A stretch of 10,626 nucleotides of DNA. Source: JBOFDK01 sp051646925 (GTDB taxonomy: Bacteria > Bacillota > Clostridia > Lachnospirales > Cellulosilyticaceae). The position numbers and the translations under genes were made by a program. Every line of letters begins with the position of its first letter. The stretch's first letter is position 1. The notes under the pieces are model-generated. The model saw only the letters and a list, made by a program, of their open reading frames with translations, was not told where the DNA came from and ran no database searches. The stretch spans positions 1-10,626 of the forward strand of contig JBOFDK010000054.1 in NCBI GenBank assembly GCA_051646925.1, written 5' to 3'. This document shows, piece by piece, positions 5,453 through 10,626 of this stretch.

Positions 5453-8272
5453 ATGAAGAAAAAATTAATAAAATTTCTAATGATGGCGTACGCTATGATA
5501 ATACCAATTCAAGTATTTGGTGAAGTAGTACATGTAGTAAGAGAAGAACAGACGATTACAAAAGGGGCAAAGCTTATTCGAGAGCAGTTGCTAACCGATA
5601 AAGGATGGCAAGACGTATATTTACTGAAGTTAAATATGAATGATTCAAATATAGAAATTAAGCCAATAGATGTACCGGTTCCAAATTCAAAAGATACTAT
5701 ATTAAGTATAGCTCAAAATACAGGTGCAGTAGCAGCAATTAATGCAGATTATTTCAGTATGGATAGTAGTGCACCTGTTTTTGGACCTATGATTAGTGCG
5801 GGTGAAGTTATTCAAGCATATTCTAACCGTTATACAAGTATAGGTTCGAAAAAAAATATGGGAACATTAATAGTTGATGAAGCGCACAACATAGTTATGG
5901 ATTACTTTGATATGACAGTTAGTATAATTGGACAAGAAGGAAAGATAGACGATGCATTTTCGTACAACAAAATACCAACAAGTATTAAAATACCAGTAGT
6001 ACTTGATAGGCAATATATGAAATCAACAAAAGATTTAATTAGTAAACAGCCGAACATATACAGTATTGTTGTAGAAAATGAAAAAGTTATATCACATCCT
6101 AAAAAGGGTGAAATAGTTGAAATACCAGAGAATGGATTTGTTCTGGTTATGGATGAAACTAACGCAGCGGTATACAGAAATAAGTTACCGATAGGAATGG
6201 AACTTAAAATAGAAACAACGGTACAACTTAAAAATCAAAATATGTATACGGCAGAAGATGTAGTGCTTGGTATAGGTGGTGGAGGTTTCTTAATGAAAAA
6301 TGGAGAAACTTACACAAACCCTACGCACATTATATCGGGAAACACAAGAAATCCAAGAAGTGTAGTAGCAACTACAGCTAATACAGGAGAAATGCTATTA
6401 ATTGCAGTAGATGGAAGAGGGACTTCAATAGGAGCAACTCATAATGAAATGATAGAAATACTAAAAAGATACTCGGTAAAAGATGCTATGTATTTAGATG
6501 GTGGGGGTTCTACGACAGTAGTAGCACGTAATGAAGGAGAAGCAAACGTTACATTACAAAACACTCCGTCAGAAGGCACACAACGAAAGGTTATGAACGG
6601 TATAGGTGTTTTCAGTAAAAATGCTACCGGGAAAGTAAATGAACTATACATAGATGTTTCAGCACCACGAACTTTTATTGGAGAAAGTATAAATTTAACA
6701 ATACGAGCAGTAGATGAAAATAGTAATCCAGTTACAATTAATCCAAACGATATTAAATATGAAATTGCAGGTGTTACAGGTCAAATTGCTAACAACAAAT
6801 TTCAGCCAACATCAGAAGGTAAAGCAGTTATTACAGCAAAATACAATGATGTTAAAGTAACAACATCTATACATGTATCCAAAGAACCAAAAGGTTTAAT
6901 TATAGAGCCATCAGTAGTAAATATAAATATTGGTGAAAACAAAACAATTCAAGCATATGGTATAGATGCAGATGGGTATAAAATACCACTTAGAAATGAA
7001 CAACTTGTATGGACAAATAAGACTTCAAGTGTTACAGCTAACGGAGGTAAAATTAGTGCAACAGCTACAGGTACATCAACATTAGATGCGCACTACGCTA
7101 ACACTAAAGCGCGCGTTAGTGTAGTTGTGGGAGAGAGTGTTGTACCTATTGAATCTTTTGAAACTGAACGTCCTAAATGGGGCGGAGATACTACAACAGT
7201 TACAGGACTTGTACAACCATCTAAAGAAATTCGTTTTCATGGTGATTATGCAGTTAAAATGACATATGTATTTGAAAAAAGCAATAACAAACAAGTAGCA
7301 TATACAGTATTTGAAAAGCCGGTTGTAATACCGAATGATGCAAATAGTATAAATATGTGGGTAAATGGAAGAAAACAAGGAGACACTTTAAAAATTGAAG
7401 TAGTAGATGCAAAAGGAAAGACGCATTACATTAAACTAGCAGATAAAATTGATTTTGAAGGATGGAAATATTTAAGTGCGCAGCTTGACACAGATATAGC
7501 TATGCCAGCAAAAATAACAAAAATATATGCTTATGCACAAAGCGTTCCTGAAAAACGCACGAGCGCACTTTATTTTGACCATATATCTATAACAAGAGGT
7601 GAAAGAAATAGACAAGGTACATCGGTTCGAAACGATTATAGTTTTGACCCAATGTATAGAGAAAAATTTGCAGACGTTGTTAAAAACGAATATTTAATTA
7701 ACGTTATAGGGCCAACGAAAAAGAACAGTTTGGTTTTAGGTCAAAAAAATATAGAAGAAATTAGTTCGAAATTACTTAAAGGAGCAAGCAGTGTAATATT
7801 AGCATCTACGCAAAATGCATCTTTTAACCTTGGTGAAAAAGCGATAGTATACAAAAATGAATACTCATCAAAACAAGTAGGAAACACACAAATTATAACA
7901 CTAGGCACAGACAGTGGTAGTGTACGAGCTACAAATGCTAAACAGTGGTCTAGTTTAAAATCTACATTAAGTTCAAATGAAGCATCTCACATTATTATAG
8001 TTATGAGTCAAAATCCATTAACACAATTTAAAGATGCTAGAGAAGGAAATGCACTTCATGATTACTTAGTAGAGTATAAAGAAGAAACAGGACGTCCAAT
8101 CTACATAGTAACAACAGGTGGAATGGAAGTAGAAGTAAGAATAGAAGATGGAATAAGATATATAAGAACACCAGGAATTATTAGTACAAAAGACGAATTA
8201 AACAAAGCAAAATTCATTAAATTCAAGGCAGTAGGAGATAAACTTTACTACTCATTTGAGTCCATGATATAA
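5453..8272 (+). CDS. Secreted phosphodiester glycosidase (NAGPA domain), multidomain
   Basis: Exported protein of 939 residues. The signal peptide covers about 1-23, with a probable end near VFG/E. A NAGPA (phosphodiester glycosidase) domain spans roughly 35-388, with AINADYFS at 95-102, a GIGGGGF loop at 273-279, NPRSVVA at 300-306, AVDGRG at 318-323, YLDGGGST at 347-354 and NGIGVF at 382-387. The family cleaves sugar-1-phosphate diesters such as GlcNAc-1-phosphoryl linkages. Two Ig-like (Big-type) domains follow at about 395-477 and 480-560. Next comes a beta-rich region at about 565-716 resembling a galactose-binding or carbohydrate-binding jelly roll. Residues 735-939 resemble the end of a calcineurin-like phosphoesterase but lack metal ligands. 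There is no LPXTG motif or SLH domain, so it may be secreted or held by sugar binding. Its place after lcp2 suggests wall-polymer remodelling. The downstream small gene starts 39 bases later and is probably in the same operon. Confidence 0.88.
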   Translation: MKKKLIKFLMMAYAMIIPIQVFGEVVHVVREEQTITKGAKLIREQLLTDKGWQDVYLLKLNMNDSNIEIKPIDVPVPNSKDTILSIAQNTGAVAAINADYFSMDSSAPVFGPMISAGEVIQAYSNRYTSIGSKKNMGTLIVDEAHNIVMDYFDMTVSIIGQEGKIDDAFSYNKIPTSIKIPVVLDRQYMKSTKDLISKQPNIYSIVVENEKVISHPKKGEIVEIPENGFVLVMDETNAAVYRNKLPIGMELKIETTVQLKNQNMYTAEDVVLGIGGGGFLMKNGETYTNPTHIISGNTRNPRSVVATTANTGEMLLIAVDGRGTSIGATHNEMIEILKRYSVKDAMYLDGGGSTTVVARNEGEANVTLQNTPSEGTQRKVMNGIGVFSKNATGKVNELYIDVSAPRTFIGESINLTIRAVDENSNPVTINPNDIKYEIAGVTGQIANNKFQPTSEGKAVITAKYNDVKVTTSIHVSKEPKGLIIEPSVVNINIGENKTIQAYGIDADGYKIPLRNEQLVWTNKTSSVTANGGKISATATGTSTLDAHYANTKARVSVVVGESVVPIESFETERPKWGGDTTTVTGLVQPSKEIRFHGDYAVKMTYVFEKSNNKQVAYTVFEKPVVIPNDANSINMWVNGRKQGDTLKIEVVDAKGKTHYIKLADKIDFEGWKYLSAQLDTDIAMPAKITKIYAYAQSVPEKRTSALYFDHISITRGERNRQGTSVRNDYSFDPMYREKFADVVKNEYLINVIGPTKKNSLVLGQKNIEEISSKLLKGASSVILASTQNASFNLGEKAIVYKNEYSSKQVGNTQIITLGTDSGSVRATNAKQWSSLKSTLSSNEASHIIIVMSQNPLTQFKDAREGNALHDYLVEYKEETGRPIYIVTTGGMEVEVRIEDGIRYIRTPGIISTKDELNKAKFIKFKAVGDKLYYSFESMI

Positions 8273-8311
8273 GCACAATAATATATAAGCAGTGATAAAA
8301 AGGGGTACGGT

Positions 8312-8728
8312 ATGAAAAAAATATTAGCAGGTGTATTAATAAGTAGTTTGATTTTAGTAGCAACAACATATGCCGCAAATAATGATGCAGGAAGTCAAAA
8401 TGATCCATTAGTAACAAAAAGTTATGTAGATGAATTAGTAAAAGAGTTAGAAAAAACAAATAGTAATAAGTATGAAATTGTAGAAGTAGAAGCTGGGCAA
8501 GTGTTAGAAGGACATGAAAGTACAGAAATGATTTTACGTGCAGGAGAAGGAAATGTAATTGAATCAAGTGGTGGAGGAATTCAAGATATTACAGATGGTC
8601 TAGATTTAAAAACATCAGTAAACGTACCTAAAAATCATTTACTTTTAATTCCAAGAGGAGATGGCCGAGGTATTTTGGCAAAAACTAATATAATAGTAAT
8701 GGTTAGAGGTGGATATACTATTCATTAA
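8312..8728 (+). CDS. Small secreted protein of unknown function
   Basis: Protein of 138 residues with a clear signal peptide: MKK, a hydrophobic core at 5-18, and probable cleavage after Ala21 or Ala22. The mature part starts with a polar stretch and DPLVTKSYVDELVKELE (31-47), which could form a short helix or coiled coil. A glycine-rich, probably beta-stranded domain follows, with EMILRAGEG (72-80), a GGG turn at 87-89, LLLIPRGDGRG (110-120) and a terminal VMVRGGYTIH. I recall similar secreted proteins in Clostridia with a DPLVT segment and a PR-DGRG motif, but know no assigned function and give none. An AAGGGG site lies six bases before the ATG. The gene lies 39 bases after the glycosidase and before a strong terminator, so it is likely the last gene of that operon and acts outside the membrane. 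Confidence 0.85.
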   Translation: MKKILAGVLISSLILVATTYAANNDAGSQNDPLVTKSYVDELVKELEKTNSNKYEIVEVEAGQVLEGHESTEMILRAGEGNVIESSGGGIQDITDGLDLKTSVNVPKNHLLLIPRGDGRGILAKTNIIVMVRGGYTIH

Positions 8729-8762
8729 AAGAAAGTATAAGCATTACTATGCTTAAATAAAT

Positions 8763-8801
8763 TATAAAAGACAACTGGAATAGATACAGTTGTCTTTTAT
8801 A
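8763..8801 (+). terminator. Intrinsic terminator after the small secreted protein gene
   Basis: TATAAAAGACAACTG (8763-8777) pairs perfectly with CAGTTGTCTTTTATA (8787-8801): a 15-bp stem, a 9-base loop and TTTT in the right arm. It lies 35 bases after the stop codon. The T run sits within the stem rather than after it, so some read-through into the next gene is possible. Confidence 0.82.
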
Positions 8802-8864
8802 TAGAATAAATCAATTTTTTAATATTAAAATTAATCTAAAGCTAATATAAAGATGGAGGTACAA

Positions 8865-10626
8865 ATGAATAAAACAGTAAAGCAGTTAATGTATATAATC
8901 TTAGCCTTTTCGATGGTAGTATGTATAGGGGTAGGATTTGGACGAGTAAAGGTAGAAAATGATTATAAAGAAGTACAAGTGGCAGTAAAATATACAACAT
9001 TGTTAGAAATAGCAAGTCAAACAGGAACACCACTTGAAGAGGTTATGAAGACATATAGGGATTTGGGTGTTAACGTATTATTTGTAACAGAAAACACACT
9101 TCAATCAAAAAGTAATGACCAATATTCAAATTTACATGACCAAGGTATAGCTACTATTTTAGATGGTTATGAAGCAGCACGATGGTATCCAAATATAGAT
9201 GAAATTGTGTCTAAAAACTACTATATAGAAGTAAAAGATATGTCAACGTATGAATATATTATTGAGCAGTTAACTATAAAAGGCTTTAACGTACGAACTA
9301 TAGAAAATGGAGAAGATAAGTTAATCGAATTTAGAGGTCCATTAAATGCGTTATATGCGATAGGTATAGGGTATAACAAAAAAGATATGGAACTTGCAGC
9401 ATCATTAGGTTATGTTATATCACCACAAATTAAAACGTGGGAGCTTCTAACAGAAGAATCTATAGAATATGTAATGAATGATGTAGCATCTTTACCAAAT
9501 CTAGGGACAATATATTTTGCAGACTCGAGTATTCCAGAACCAACAGAAGATAAAGTTATAGAATTATCAAAAAAACAAGGACTTGGATATGTAGAATTTT
9601 TCTCACACAAACAAAAAGGATTTAAAACATTAGCAGAAAACATAGCAAAAATAGATGGTGATTACAACATTGTACGTTTGCATACATTAACAGATGCAGA
9701 AGCATCTAAATATACTTTAGAGAAATTAATAGATAGATATATGTTAGCTTTAACAGAACGAAATATGAGAGTGTTCTTGTTTAAAATGCCAAGTGGCATA
9801 GACATTATGAAAAATGAAACTGCATTACAACTATCAATCGAAACATTCGTAGAAAAAGTAGAGGAAGAAGGATATACAGTAGCTCAAAATATCAATCAAT
9901 TAAAATTTGAGACACAACCATATTGGATAAAACTAGCAGCGGGACTTGGAACGATAGCTGTATTTACATTATTAGCATTAGAACTTGTAGATAAACGTAT
10001 TGCATACGTACTAGGAATTTTAGTAGTAGTAGGATATACATTAGCATTAAAAATAATGCCAAGTATGAGTATTAAGATGATGGCATTAGTAGGAACAATA
10101 TTATTTCCAACATACGGAGTTTTAAAATATATGTTTCCAAAAACAGGAAGCATTAAAGAAACACTTAAAGCATTATTAATGATGACTATGATGACATTTG
10201 GCGGTGCGATGACAGTAGTTGGACTTCTATCACAAACAGATTACGCTATAGGAGTTAACGGATTTATAGGAGTTAAATTTGCACATCTTATGCCAATTTT
10301 ATTAGTTATTCTAATCGTATGTTATAAAAAATACGGTATCAATACAGAGTTCTACAAAGGATTATTAAACAAAAAAATAACATATATGACGATAGTAGTT
10401 ATAGGAATAGTAGGCGTAGTGTTAATGATTTACACATCAAGAACAGGTAACGGAGGAACAGTATCAAGTTTTGAACTAGCATTTAGACAAGCACTAGATT
10501 CAATATTAGGAGTAAGACCAAGAACAAAAGAATTTTTGATAGGATATCCATCTATGATAGCATTATTATATTTTGGATACAAAGACAGATACTTACCAAT
10601 TTTAGCACTAGGAATTATAGGACAAG
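8865..10626 (+). CDS. DUF5693 family membrane protein, 3' end outside the window
   Basis: An open frame runs from the ATG at 8865 to the right edge: 587 codons with no stop. GGAGG lies five bases before the start. An N-terminal membrane helix (about 8-26) is followed by a large, probably extracytoplasmic domain (about 27-350), then several helices at about 354-374, 378-398, 402-420, 433-456, 470-488 and 506-524. LTERNMRVFLFKMP (296-309) and the segment SILGVRPRTKEFLIGYP (546-562) are what I recognise as DUF5693 hallmarks. As I recall, these genes often sit beside csaB, the polysaccharide pyruvyl transferase involved in S-layer polymer anchoring. That would fit the LCP and glycosidase genes here, but csaB is not in the window. 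The biochemical function is unknown. No convincing promoter is visible between the preceding terminator and this gene. The C-terminal helices are cut off. Confidence 0.87.
   Translation, partial: MNKTVKQLMYIILAFSMVVCIGVGFGRVKVENDYKEVQVAVKYTTLLEIASQTGTPLEEVMKTYRDLGVNVLFVTENTLQSKSNDQYSNLHDQGIATILDGYEAARWYPNIDEIVSKNYYIEVKDMSTYEYIIEQLTIKGFNVRTIENGEDKLIEFRGPLNALYAIGIGYNKKDMELAASLGYVISPQIKTWELLTEESIEYVMNDVASLPNLGTIYFADSSIPEPTEDKVIELSKKQGLGYVEFFSHKQKGFKTLAENIAKIDGDYNIVRLHTLTDAEASKYTLEKLIDRYMLALTERNMRVFLFKMPSGIDIMKNETALQLSIETFVEKVEEEGYTVAQNINQLKFETQPYWIKLAAGLGTIAVFTLLALELVDKRIAYVLGILVVVGYTLALKIMPSMSIKMMALVGTILFPTYGVLKYMFPKTGSIKETLKALLMMTMMTFGGAMTVVGLLSQTDYAIGVNGFIGVKFAHLMPILLVILIVCYKKYGINTEFYKGLLNKKITYMTIVVIGIVGVVLMIYTSRTGNGGTVSSFELAFRQALDSILGVRPRTKEFLIGYPSMIALLYFGYKDRYLPILALGIIGQ

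Noticed and set aside
7082..7378. Minus-strand 98-residue open frame
   Set aside because: It lies wholly within the glycosidase gene, with Cys/Tyr/Ile-rich composition typical of antisense shadow frames.
8223..8567. Minus-strand 114-residue open frame
   Set aside because: It is leucine- and histidine-rich, overlaps two well-supported plus-strand genes, has no ribosome binding site and looks like the mirror of AT-rich coding sequence.
8846..8851. TATAAA as the promoter -10 of the DUF5693 gene
   Set aside because: It is only a few bases before the ribosome binding site, so a transcript starting there would have almost no leader, and no -35 is visible.

Overview
The window is AT-rich DNA (by eye about one third G+C) with AGGAGG-type ribosome binding sites, short intrinsic terminators and genes for a Gram-positive envelope: two LytR-CpsA-Psr (LCP) proteins, a secreted phosphodiester glycosidase and a DUF5693 membrane protein. 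This suggests a monoderm, low-GC Firmicute, most likely of the Clostridia. The genus cannot be read from the sequence.

Layout. Bases 1-126 are a 14-bp tandem repeat array leading straight into the ribosome binding site of murI (glutamate racemase, +). murI ends in a hairpin terminator that overlaps its stop codon and also works for the opposing unit. That unit is a minus-strand operon, nfo (endonuclease IV) followed by a short-chain reductase resembling the YmfI-type EF-P 5-aminopentanone reductase. A 147-bp divergent intergenic region separates nfo from a plus-strand run of envelope genes. This run holds lcp1 (LCP domain only), a strong terminator, lcp2 (LCP plus C-terminal LytR_C domain), an AT-rich spacer, a 939-residue secreted phosphodiester glycosidase (NAGPA) fused to Ig-like, jelly-roll-like and phosphoesterase-like domains, a small secreted protein, a strong terminator, and a DUF5693 membrane protein that runs off the right edge.

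How the genes fit together. MurI supplies D-glutamate for peptidoglycan. LCP enzymes transfer lipid-linked anionic or secondary polymers onto peptidoglycan. NAGPA-family enzymes cleave sugar-1-phosphate diesters, a linkage found in such polymers. DUF5693 genes, as I recall, often lie next to csaB (polymer pyruvylation). The right two thirds therefore looks like a locus for attaching and remodelling a secondary cell-wall polymer. That is inferred from families and position; no substrate can be read from the sequence. nfo (base-excision repair) and the reductase (translation-factor modification, if the call is right) are unrelated housekeeping functions.

The features most worth a second look are the C-free 14-bp array before murI, the apparently dead phosphoesterase-like domain at the end of the glycosidase, the tandem lcp paralogues that differ in LytR_C, and the small conserved-looking secreted protein beside the glycosidase.
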